Positions 1-7,065 of a stretch of DNA of 12,022 bases are shown piece by piece. Each line of letters starts with the position of its first letter. The first letter of the stretch is position 1. Source of the DNA: Candidatus Thorarchaeota archaeon (lineage in GTDB: Archaea > Asgardarchaeota > Thorarchaeia > Thorarchaeales > Thorarchaeaceae); the NCBI GenBank assembly GCA_016840825.1, contig JAEORN010000322.1, positions 1-12,022 of the forward strand, written 5' to 3'. The notes below the pieces were generated by a model. The model saw only the letters and a program-made list of their open reading frames with translations, searched no databases and was not told the DNA's origin. Both the position numbers and the translations under genes were made by a program.

Positions 1-625
1 CGATGGTGTATATTCTCGGATCGCCAACTCCTTCCTCTGGTTCGACTCTTACCTCAAGATATCCCTCTGGAAGTATTGGTTCGAATGGGCTCACGGATGA
101 AGCAATTATCGTTCCTGTAATCATAATACGTAATCTATCGGAAGCTCTCTTCCCCCAGATCGTACACATAATCTGCTTATTCTCTTTGATCTTAGAAATG
201 TCCTTCACTGCTTGCTGCAACTCTCTACCATCGAAGAACATGTCATCTGACAAATTCCTTTTGAGATAGTTCTGCACTGTAATCTGGTCTGCAGCAATGT
301 CTTCAGAAGTCGAACCCCTACCTCCAATTGTTAGTACTTTCTCAAGTTCTCCTTTCTTTCGTTTTCTTAGGTCTTCCTCTACAACTACTGCGATTCTCCG
401 AATTAAGACTCCTTTTTTGACACTCAGGATTCTTCCTTTAAATCTCACCGCTTCATTCGTGTCAGAATCTCGTCCCTCTACTTCACAGTGTAACTCTCTA
501 TCGACTCTTAAAAGACACCAATCTATAGCTTCACCTATGCGTGCACCTGAGTAATACGCCTCCTCAACAAACGTTGGCTTTTCCTCGACTTTCTCAAATG
601 CATTCTCTATCTCTTCAGTCATCAT
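1..625 (-). CDS. Hypothetical soluble protein, C-terminus cut by window edge
   Basis: Reading the minus strand from an ATG at 625, I find 208 uninterrupted codons down to the left window edge, so the gene is partial at its 3' end. It begins M-M-T-E-E-I-E-N-A-F and is strongly charged, rich in Glu, Lys and Arg. There is no membrane segment, no signal peptide, no Walker A motif and no cysteine cluster. Residues 60-85 look like beta strands (V-R-F-K-G-R-I-L-S-V, then V-L-I-R-R-I-A-V-V-V), followed by a basic patch R-K-R-K-K near 87-91. The start lies 6 bases after the stop of the ABC permease, so the two are almost certainly co-transcribed. The sequence GGTAGGT just upstream, which overlaps the permease stop, could act as a weak ribosome site. 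A second ATG follows immediately at 622. I do not recognise the family. It is not the ATPase partner of the permease, at least in the part visible. Confidence 0.8.
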   Translation of the reverse strand, partial: MMTEEIENAFEKVEEKPTFVEEAYYSGARIGEAIDWCLLRVDRELHCEVEGRDSDTNEAVRFKGRILSVKKGVLIRRIAVVVEEDLRKRKKGELEKVLTIGGRGSTSEDIAADQITVQNYLKRNLSDDMFFDGRELQQAVKDISKIKENKQIMCTIWGKRASDRLRIMITGTIIASSVSPFEPILPEGYLEVRVEPEEGVGDPRIYTI

Positions 626-631
626 TGTTAC

Positions 632-1867
632 CTACCCAAGAGTTGGTTTCTTTCCGAATATGTATGAAGATGCAAATATCGCTCCTACTGAAAATGCAAG
701 TAGCTTGACAGTGGGCAACCAGACATCAAAAAGTGATAGTCCTTTGAAGGCAGTATCAACCAATAGCTTCATCCCTTGATTCAACGGAAGTATTTCGTCG
801 AGAATACCTACATCAATGAAGAAACCTGCTAGAATTATAGACCCGAACAGCACAAACAGGAATATCTGGTTTGCTTGCAACCTAGTCCCAGCTACTGAAG
901 ATATCAGAAGACCTGTTGTGGAACCAGTGAGTGCAATCATGCTCATTATCGCTACCAAGGTAAGGAAGCTTGTATTTAGATTCAGATCAAATACTACGAC
1001 CCATAGGGTGATCAGAAGTAAGGATTGGAAGAATCCAATGATCAAATACCCGAAAACCTTTGCGACAATCACTTCCAGTCTATTTGTCGGTGTCAAGAGC
1101 ATCCTACGCAGAGGAATATCTCCAACAATGGATTGAGCTGCTGTCATTGCAATTCCAAGATATGCTGAGAAAACTATGATGAAGCTACCGAAAACACTTT
1201 CCAAGTACCCTCCTTCTGGAGAGAATTCAATTATCATGTTCGGAAATACTTCTGACCGAATCCAAAGCTTGCTTACTCTGAAAAGAATGGCAGCTCCTGA
1301 TACAATCCCTTGTACAGTTGACTCACCTATGAAATCGGAAGCATCTACGTGAACCTCGATATATGTTGGTTCGTTCAAGGTTAGATTCTGCTCAAATCCG
1401 TCAGGTATGACAACATATCCTGCAATATTCTTTTCATACAGATTTCTATAGGCTTCCTCTTCAGTTTCGAAAATTATCAATTCATCCACAAAAGATTCCA
1501 ATGTATCCGTAAAGTTCTCTGACAGATCAGGCCCATCATACGTTCGCGTAGTATCCAAATCTACAAGACCGAGGATGAGTCCATCGCTCTCTTCTTCCGT
1601 GGTGGTTGTATTTGTAATATCGGTCACATCAGTAGTGCTAGTCTGATTGGTTGTGGAGTCTCCACCACCTCCACCAAAACCTCCGCCGCCACCCATACTA
1701 ATTCCCCCCATATCACTCATGTCTGTGACCCACCAGAGCATACCGATCAAAGCAGCAGGTAGCATGAATATCAATAGGAGAGCAACTTTATCCTTGACTA
1801 TAAGTCGAAGCTCTTTAGCTACCATATTCGTGATACGCCTGGAAGGCTTTGTGAAGACTTCTGCCAT
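632..1867 (-). CDS. ABC-2 type transporter permease with Gly/Thr-rich loop
   Basis: This 411-residue membrane protein fits the ABC-2 permease family (ABC2_membrane_3-like), the membrane half of an ATP-driven exporter. A cytoplasmic N-terminus (A-K-E-L-R-L-I-V-K-D-K, residues 17-27) leads into a first membrane helix at 29-47. A large outside domain of about 170 residues follows, then five further helices near 222-245, 270-294, 300-324, 333-352 and 383-404. The sequence G-D-I-P-L-R-R-M-L-L-T-P at 249-260, just after the second helix, is the conserved cytoplasmic stretch of the family. Directly after helix 1 lies a glycine run (54-69), then a Thr/Ser/Asn tract (71-90) and an acidic patch. Several N-glycosylation sequons sit outside (N74, N86, N118, N161). 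The start ATG is preceded by GAGGGA 5 bases away. No ATPase gene lies upstream, since this is the first gene on its strand; the ATPase may lie past the left edge. The substrate is unknown. Confidence 0.87.
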   Translation of the reverse strand: MAEVFTKPSRRITNMVAKELRLIVKDKVALLLIFMLPAALIGMLWWVTDMSDMGGISMGGGGGFGGGGGDSTTNQTSTTDVTDITNTTTTEEESDGLILGLVDLDTTRTYDGPDLSENFTDTLESFVDELIIFETEEEAYRNLYEKNIAGYVVIPDGFEQNLTLNEPTYIEVHVDASDFIGESTVQGIVSGAAILFRVSKLWIRSEVFPNMIIEFSPEGGYLESVFGSFIIVFSAYLGIAMTAAQSIVGDIPLRRMLLTPTNRLEVIVAKVFGYLIIGFFQSLLLITLWVVVFDLNLNTSFLTLVAIMSMIALTGSTTGLLISSVAGTRLQANQIFLFVLFGSIILAGFFIDVGILDEILPLNQGMKLLVDTAFKGLSLFDVWLPTVKLLAFSVGAIFASSYIFGKKPTLG

Positions 1868-1950
1868 AGAAATCCCTCATGTGACGCGGATTCTGTGAGA
1901 TTTTCTGCTACTACAAGCTTTCGCTTATGTATCCCATCGCCTAGGATATG

Positions 1951-1964
1951 CTATTAAGGTTTGG
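1951..1964 (-). promoter_or_regulatory. Possible BRE/TATA for the ABC permease
   Basis: On the minus strand this reads CCAAACCTTAATAG, an A/C-rich BRE-like stretch followed by a TATA-like CTTAATAG. It would start transcription near 1925 and give a leader of roughly 55-60 bases before the permease ATG. A second candidate, ATACATAA around 1926-1934, would give a shorter leader. The element resembles the one before the longin-like gene at 8008-8020. Confidence 0.3.
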
Positions 1965-2015
1965 CAAGCACATCGATAAAAGACGAAGTATCTGTTTTCT
2001 TCAACAACATCCAAA

Positions 2016-2028
2016 TGAAACATAAATA
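2016..2028 (+). promoter_or_regulatory. TATA-like promoter of the glycosidase-like gene
   Basis: The sequence tgaaacataaata has a purine-rich BRE-like part followed by CATAAATA. A start site about 25 bases on would fall near 2050, leaving a leader of about 25 bases that contains the GGAGG ribosome site. Spacing of all three elements is mutually consistent. Confidence 0.45.
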
Positions 2029-2062
2029 GTCTGACGCGAACCCCAGTATACATACTCTGATT

Positions 2063-2067
2063 GGAGG
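2063..2067 (+). promoter_or_regulatory. Ribosome binding site GGAGG deciding a TTG start
   Basis: A perfect GGAGG lies 7 bases before the TTG at 2075. The next in-frame ATG is at 2108, too far to use this site. The site is therefore the main reason to begin the 779-residue protein at TTG. Confidence 0.7.
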
Positions 2068-2074
2068 AATTAGC

Positions 2075-4414
2075 TTGATTCTTGACAATAAAGGTGTTCT
2101 TGACCGAATGAAGGAAGTCGCCTTGCTTAACAGAATCGAAGTGCCCAGCAGTGAAGGACTGACAATCAGAGAGACAATCCAAGATATTAGAGCGCGTCTG
2201 AATGGTGTTTTCTTCACAAATACTGAGAAACACATGCTGCCACATTGGGTGATTAGCCGCCTCTGGGAAGGTGGACGGAAGAAGGATGCTCCAACATTCT
2301 TTCCTAATAACACATTTCGAAATTGGGCTTTAATTGGTACTCCGGGTGGACAGAACTTTGGAATTGCTGATTCTCATGGACTAACGACTGTTTTAGAGAT
2401 TTGTGGATCTATAGAATTATGGCCCAAGGACTCTGGAATCATATACCCTGCAATGCTAGACTCAAAAGAATCTCCCTTTAGACTAATTTCAATTGAGGAC
2501 CAGATGTATGAATGGAGCATGACTCTTGGATCTATCACCTTTCAACGTCTCATATACCATGTTGAAACGGAAGGTCAAGAATACGTCATCAATGAGATTA
2601 ACCTTCAAAATGTCGCTCTTGATAAGAAAGAGTTTACATTCTTCTTTGCTTTACGACCTCATTCGGTAGTCGGCGCATTGCCCATAAGCAGTCTATCTTA
2701 CGATCCCTCATCTTTATGCTTGTACTCGAATGATTTCCTTGCCGTGAAATTAGATCGCCCACCTACTGCGCTTGTAATGACATCTTTTGATGATCCCAAT
2801 CTTGAACGGGCACTTGAAGAGAAAGATCGAATAGACAAGGATTTCACTAGTGCAAGAGGTACAGGAACTTCAGTTGCTCGCTTTGATATCAAACTCAATC
2901 CTGCAGGTAGAGAGCGATTGATCTTTGTTTCCCCACTCATTCATAACCCCCGTAAGAAGGCTATTTCAGAACCAAGCTCCTTCTATGGACAACGCGAAGC
3001 TGCCATTTCAAAATGGTTTGCGTTCACTGATGAAGCTCCCTTTGGTGAATATCCTGAGGAAGAGCTAGGCTATGCTGCGGCTCAAGCAACTGTTTCAATA
3101 GTCGTACAAATTCGCCGTATGATCAGCACTCAAAGTGCTGAAGATACTTTGAAACAATCAGGCGAAATTGCCAGGATTATCCTTGCAATCGCTCTTAGTG
3201 GTTATCGTGAATACGCTGCGACAGCTCTTACTGAACTGGTCTCAAAATTCCAAGATGAAACGTATGTCGCTTCGAATGTAATATCGTTGAGTCCAATATT
3301 GTGGGTGATAAACCAGATAGAAACACTCTCATCCAAATCTGTATGGTGTGAGACTATTCAGAGATTCAAGGATATGATGAATGAACTAGTCGAGAGAGAG
3401 ATCCATAGATTCAATGCAAGTGATGCTTTTGTTCCAACCGATGCTACTACATCTCCTCCAGAGGCAAATGAAATAAAATTCAACGACATTCCATCCATTG
3501 AATCAATAAAAAGAGAAGCGAGTCTGCCAACTCAAGCTCAACCTGAAAGAAAAATAACATTGAAGGAGATACTTGGCAGATATTGGATATTTCTCTCAAC
3601 AAGGCGAATCAATGACATGAATGAGGATTTCATCCGAGCTGTAGAATCTTATCGATCTCAATTAGAACTCTCCTGTAAGGAGATCCTAAAAACAAAGTCT
3701 TGGGATTATGAATCAATCGAGGATTTGGAAACTATATTTGAGGTCATTAGTGCATATACCCTTTCCAAGAACTTCGAGATAGGCAAAGAATTGCTTGAAA
3801 CATTGGTGAGTGGGGTCAGAGAGAAACGATTTTTCAGAGGCTTGATTCGATATCCTGGCAAAGAAGCCAAAATTTCAAGTCATCATGCTCTTAGAATTGC
3901 TCAAGCCTTCGTATTGTTAGGAACGCGACATGAAGCTGAACTTATCCTAGGACGAGTTTCTGACTACTTGTCAAAATTCCACACACTACCAGATTGGATA
4001 GATCCTACAACTCGTGGCGGCACTCGCGGTAGTGGTTGTAGTATAAACGCTGCGACTGACTTGAAGCTCCTGCTCCGAGATATGATGGCTTATGTTCAGG
4101 GGAATGACCTGTATATCTTCCCTGGGATTCCCGAGGACTGGTTCACATCTGAAAGATCTCTCTCTGTGTCCGATTTCCCAACTCATTTGGGATTACTGTC
4201 TCTTTCAACTGGAGTTTCTGCCAATCAGCACCAAATCGAGATACAAATGGAAAGGCTTCCTGAAGAGATGGAGGTCTTCTTGCCCTCACATATTCCTCTT
4301 CATATGGTGAAAGTATTTGGTGGCACTGTGATAGAAAGACTAGAAACTCCAAACAATAGGATACGAATGATACCACTCTCTGATCAAATAGCAATCACCT
4401 TTCACAGACAATAG
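2075..4414 (+). CDS. Six-hairpin glycosidase-like protein, 779 aa
   Basis: The layout matches proteins of the (alpha/alpha)6 glycosidase-like class. Residues about 80-300 are a beta-rich domain (N-W-A-L-I-G-T-P-G-G-Q-N-F-G near 83-96), about 330-670 are mainly helical, and about 675-779 are a small C-terminal beta domain. The stretch 637-690 is the most telling: a P-D-W-I-D-P-T motif, then G-G-T-R-G-S-G-C, then a helix L-K-L-L-L-R-D-M-M, then I-F-P-G-I-P-E-D-W-F. That order (glycine-rich turn, helix, PGIPEDW entry into the last beta domain) recalls six-hairpin enzymes. I see no clear pair of catalytic acids, so activity is uncertain. A polar, proline-containing linker at about 448-492 splits the helical part. 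There is no signal peptide, so it is likely cytoplasmic. It begins with TTG, supported by a GGAGG site, and it is transcribed away from the ABC permease. The fold call is from memory of family patterns; a carbohydrate role is inferred. Confidence 0.82.
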   Translation: MILDNKGVLDRMKEVALLNRIEVPSSEGLTIRETIQDIRARLNGVFFTNTEKHMLPHWVISRLWEGGRKKDAPTFFPNNTFRNWALIGTPGGQNFGIADSHGLTTVLEICGSIELWPKDSGIIYPAMLDSKESPFRLISIEDQMYEWSMTLGSITFQRLIYHVETEGQEYVINEINLQNVALDKKEFTFFFALRPHSVVGALPISSLSYDPSSLCLYSNDFLAVKLDRPPTALVMTSFDDPNLERALEEKDRIDKDFTSARGTGTSVARFDIKLNPAGRERLIFVSPLIHNPRKKAISEPSSFYGQREAAISKWFAFTDEAPFGEYPEEELGYAAAQATVSIVVQIRRMISTQSAEDTLKQSGEIARIILAIALSGYREYAATALTELVSKFQDETYVASNVISLSPILWVINQIETLSSKSVWCETIQRFKDMMNELVEREIHRFNASDAFVPTDATTSPPEANEIKFNDIPSIESIKREASLPTQAQPERKITLKEILGRYWIFLSTRRINDMNEDFIRAVESYRSQLELSCKEILKTKSWDYESIEDLETIFEVISAYTLSKNFEIGKELLETLVSGVREKRFFRGLIRYPGKEAKISSHHALRIAQAFVLLGTRHEAELILGRVSDYLSKFHTLPDWIDPTTRGGTRGSGCSINAATDLKLLLRDMMAYVQGNDLYIFPGIPEDWFTSERSLSVSDFPTHLGLLSLSTGVSANQHQIEIQMERLPEEMEVFLPSHIPLHMVKVFGGTVIERLETPNNRIRMIPLSDQIAITFHRQ

Positions 4415-4422
4415 CATAAACT
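4415..4422 (+). promoter_or_regulatory. Possible TATA element before the EamA gene
   Basis: CATAAACT lies directly after the preceding stop codon. A start site near 4445 would leave a leader of only about 8 bases before the GTG at 4454. This would explain why no well-placed ribosome site is seen; the only candidate, GGTAGGA at 4432-4438, is 15 bases away. Confidence 0.28.
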
Positions 4423-4453
4423 CTAAGTATCGGTAGGAATCCGCTCGTCTATT

Positions 4454-5368
4454 GTGATACGTACAAGACCCTACCTACTTTTGGCAATCATTATTCTTCT
4501 ATGGGGCACTAATTTCGTAGTTGCTAGAGTACTTTCAGGATTCGAACCAATTCGAGTTTCTGGTATTCTCTACGCTTTCTTTCGATACTTCTTTGGAGCT
4601 ATCACAATGGTCATTGTTCTTGTGTTTCAAAGGAGAAATCTGCAAGAGATGAGGTATCATATCGCACCTTATGCCAAAGTACTCATGGCAAGTGCGTTCT
4701 TCTCTGCGGTATTTGTTATGTCAATACATATGAGTGCTGAGTATATCTCGTCAGGCACGACCTCCATTATTGTCAATCTTTGTCCAATAATTGTTCTGAT
4801 TTTTGGCGTGATATACCTCCAAGAATCTTTGAGTAAGGAAAAGATCCTGGGGTTCTCTTTAGGAGCTATCGCGGGATCTCTATTCCTCTGGAATACCCTC
4901 TCAATTAGTCCTGGAATAGAAATCGGTATTGCATTGGCCATTATCGGTATGTTTGCGTGGGCAGCATATACAATAACGCTTCATTACTTAGAAGGTGCTG
5001 ATCGATATGTCGTGATGGCGGTAAAACACGTGAGTTCCTCTCTGATGATAATACCATTCATTCTTCTTTTTGTTCTAGATGGAGGAATTCTGATATTCGT
5101 CCTTGACATCTGGACTATTGTAGGACTGCTATTTGCGGGTGTATTTGCTTCAGGTCTTGCCTACATCTTGTATTTCACTGCAATCGAGCTAATAGGCGCA
5201 CCAAGAGCATCTTCGTTTCTATTCCTTGTACCTTTTGTCAGTGTTGCTGGAGACTTTATTCTTGGAGAGCCACCTCACATCTTCAGCCTTGTTGCTGGTT
5301 TTGTTGCTATTCTTGGCGTAGCATTAGTGAAGCTATCAAAATCTGAAGATGCCGAATCTAAAACTTAG
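4454..5368 (+). CDS. EamA/DMT-family transporter
   Basis: This 304-residue protein is almost entirely hydrophobic, with about ten membrane helices arranged as two EamA repeats, as expected for drug/metabolite transporters that export amino acids, sugars or other small molecules. Family hallmarks are visible: L-L-W-G-T-N-F in helix 1 (residues 15-21), R-Y-F-F-G in helix 2 (44-48), S-G-T-T-S-I-I-V-N-L-C-P-I-I-V-L (100-115) and E-S-L-S-K-E-K-I-L-G (124-133) in the first repeat. The matching G-A-P-R-A-S-S-F-L-F-L-V-P (248-260) and G-E-P-P-H (271-275) are in the second. The end is a short charged cytoplasmic tail. It starts at GTG; an in-frame stop at 4424-4426 limits extension, and the next Met is inside the second helix region. 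It follows the glycosidase-like gene by 39 bases. The substrate cannot be read from the sequence. Confidence 0.9.
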   Translation: MIRTRPYLLLAIIILLWGTNFVVARVLSGFEPIRVSGILYAFFRYFFGAITMVIVLVFQRRNLQEMRYHIAPYAKVLMASAFFSAVFVMSIHMSAEYISSGTTSIIVNLCPIIVLIFGVIYLQESLSKEKILGFSLGAIAGSLFLWNTLSISPGIEIGIALAIIGMFAWAAYTITLHYLEGADRYVVMAVKHVSSSLMIIPFILLFVLDGGILIFVLDIWTIVGLLFAGVFASGLAYILYFTAIELIGAPRASSFLFLVPFVSVAGDFILGEPPHIFSLVAGFVAILGVALVKLSKSEDAESKT

Positions 5369-5390
5369 TACATTTGCTAATTATTCCATA

Positions 5391-5400
5391 TTCTTATATT
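5391..5400 (+). promoter_or_regulatory. TATA element inside the 5' end of the membrane protein ORF
   Basis: TTCTTATATT is a good archaeal TATA match. A start site about 25 bases on would be near 5422, just before a GGGGAG stretch (5422-5427) and an ATG at 5433. It lies downstream of the earlier possible ATG at 5349, so it argues for the shorter form of the next gene. Confidence 0.5.
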
Positions 5401-5432
5401 TCGCAATACTTGCATATGAGTGGGGAGATTCA

Positions 5433-6329
5433 ATGCAATTAGTACAATCAATGGTCCAAGTATTCTATGTTTTCTTGCCCATAGCTGCAATAGCGCTCTT
5501 CAAGTATCTAGCAATTCAAGCGTATAAAAATGAGGAATCGTCTCCAAAGAGCTGGATGGCTCGAACAGGGAGTAAGCTAGCGAATGGTAGGAGTGTTATT
5601 TTCTCGCTTTTATTAAACGGAATCATCCTTGTTTATTCATTCTTCCTTTTCATACTCGGATTGTACTTCTACGTGCTCATACTATTTGCAGGACCTGAGT
5701 GGCTATCACATGTACCTGCAATTGTCCCAGTTTCTGGAATTGTCTTCATCCCTCTCATAATAGCGGGAATTCTGTATATCACAATGACAACTAGGGGTTT
5801 GTCTTGGTGGGATGCATTCAGGGCTTCATACCGGTTTGATAGTTTCTATGGAAAAGCAGAGCGTCTTACTCCTTTTATTGAGAAGTATGTTGATGAAGCT
5901 CAAGAAGGTATGGATGACCCACATAGAGCGTTTCTAACTCTCCAACGCCTATTCAATCATAGGTTTCAACTTGGTGAAGTAGCACGTGAGCTGATTTTAG
6001 ACATGGACCCATCGCTCTACCATGATTTAGAGACCTCTCTTCTAGAGGAACCCTCCACACATCGTAAGAGTACTCTGTTGTTCTTTGTAGGAGCAATTTC
6101 ACTATTGATCACTTTTGCCGCTGAGATTCTCTATCTCGCAGGATTCACCTATTCAATTGCTTCTCTTCTGTATTTCCTCTTTGATTTCTCTCTGATGCTC
6201 ACCACTGGATTATCTCTACTAGGAATTATTGTGATTAATCTAGAACTCCCTGAATACAAACCTGATGAATATCAAGACGCAAAATCAGAAGTAAAGGAAA
6301 CTATTGCTGATTCCGTAGATTCATCATGA
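5433..6329 (+). CDS. Unrecognised multi-pass membrane protein
   Basis: Taken from the ATG at 5433, this is a 298-residue membrane protein. Hydrophobic segments lie near residues 10-30, 54-86, 97-118, 213-236 and 241-270. Between the third and fourth lies a mostly polar stretch (about 120-212) rich in charged residues and probably cytoplasmic (for example E-K-Y-V-D-E-A-Q-E-G). The tail after 270 is acidic. The frame is open further up to an ATG at 5349, which would add 28 residues and overlap the EamA gene by 20 bases. I prefer 5433 because it has a GGAG 5 bases before it and a TATA element at the right distance, while 5349 has neither. The extra 28 residues are partly hydrophobic, so the long form cannot be excluded. 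I do not recognise the family, and neighbours give no functional hint. Confidence 0.75.
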   Translation: MQLVQSMVQVFYVFLPIAAIALFKYLAIQAYKNEESSPKSWMARTGSKLANGRSVIFSLLLNGIILVYSFFLFILGLYFYVLILFAGPEWLSHVPAIVPVSGIVFIPLIIAGILYITMTTRGLSWWDAFRASYRFDSFYGKAERLTPFIEKYVDEAQEGMDDPHRAFLTLQRLFNHRFQLGEVARELILDMDPSLYHDLETSLLEEPSTHRKSTLLFFVGAISLLITFAAEILYLAGFTYSIASLLYFLFDFSLMLTTGLSLLGIIVINLELPEYKPDEYQDAKSEVKETIADSVDSS

Positions 6330-6342
6330 TATCCTCAGTGTA

Positions 6343-6350
6343 ACTTATAT
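6343..6350 (+). promoter_or_regulatory. TATA element before the TPR gene
   Basis: ACTTATAT, 42 bases before the ATG, matches the archaeal TATA form. It predicts a transcript start near 6373, directly at the purine-rich GGAGAG (6375-6380). Confidence 0.5.
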
Positions 6351-6391
6351 CTAGCAGTAGTTTCATTTCTTTCAGGAGAGCGAATCGTACG

Positions 6392-7057
6392 ATGACTGAT
6401 TCAGAGGAACTACTTCAGGAAGCAGTGAAATTTCATCAGACCTCAGAATTCAAGAAGGGAATAAAGTCTGCAGAGAAGGCACGAAAGCAGTTTCAAAAAG
6501 ATGGTAACTCAGGAAGGGCAATAGAGGCATTGCGTGTTATGGCTGATTGTACAGTAAATGCCAGGGATCTCAAGAAAGCCCAAGAGCTATATAGACTGTT
6601 ATTGAAAGAGGCTGCAGACATTTCTAGTCCTTTCTATGAGGCTGCAGCACACTGGGGAATAGGTCAGGTCTATTCGCATCAAATGAATTATGGAGATGCC
6701 GCTAAATCATTTCTTAACGGATTGAAAAGTGCTCAAAAGATTGCTGATAAGTGGTATACTGGTTGGAACGCCTTCGGTCTTGGTAATGCCACTCGTGGGA
6801 TGGGGCAATTAGCTGATGCAAAACCTTTCTACAATAAAGCCATTGAAGCATTCCAAGCAATGAATCAAATTGCGTTAGCATCTTGGGCGGAGAGAGCTCT
6901 CAAAGAGATTGGAGGAGAGAGAGTCGAGACCCTACCTGCTGATGTCAAGATGTTCCTATGTCCAATGTGTGGGTCAAAATTCAGCAGTTCAGAAACGGAG
7001 TCTATCAAGAAAAAGAAACCTGTAACTTGCTCATATTGCAGCACAACCGTAGGCTAA
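6392..7057 (+). CDS. TPR protein with C-terminal zinc ribbon
   Basis: The first about 175 residues of this 221-residue protein are helical repeats of TPR type. Typical A/G/Y patterning is seen in A-I-E-A-L-R-V-M-A-D (43-52), K-A-Q-E-L-Y-R-L-L-L (62-71), A-A-A-H-W-G-I-G-Q-V-Y (84-94), W-N-A-F-G-L-G-N (125-132) and A-K-P-F-Y-N-K-A-I-E-A-F (143-154). After a short linker comes a C-P-M-C (190-193) and C-S-Y-C (213-216) pair, 19 residues apart, which is a rubredoxin-like zinc ribbon. Such proteins usually act as scaffolds that bind partner proteins; the partner here is unknown. The start has GGAG 13 bases upstream, longer than usual. The stop lies 8 bases from that of the gene on the other strand, so terminators of the two must overlap each other's genes. 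Confidence 0.87.
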   Translation: MTDSEELLQEAVKFHQTSEFKKGIKSAEKARKQFQKDGNSGRAIEALRVMADCTVNARDLKKAQELYRLLLKEAADISSPFYEAAAHWGIGQVYSHQMNYGDAAKSFLNGLKSAQKIADKWYTGWNAFGLGNATRGMGQLADAKPFYNKAIEAFQAMNQIALASWAERALKEIGGERVETLPADVKMFLCPMCGSKFSSSETESIKKKKPVTCSYCSTTVG

Positions 7058-7065
7058 CGCATGTA

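Noticed and set aside
3..554. Two plus-strand open frames (3-269 and 297-554) as genes
   Set aside because: They lie antisense to a continuous 208-codon minus-strand frame with better composition. Their proteins are Ser/Leu/Thr-rich, as expected of reverse-strand reading of a real gene.
1925..2313. Overlapping minus-strand frames opposite the start of the glycosidase-like gene
   Set aside because: They overlap each other and the 5' end of a well-supported gene that has a TATA box and GGAGG. Composition is Cys/Phe/Arg-rich without motifs.
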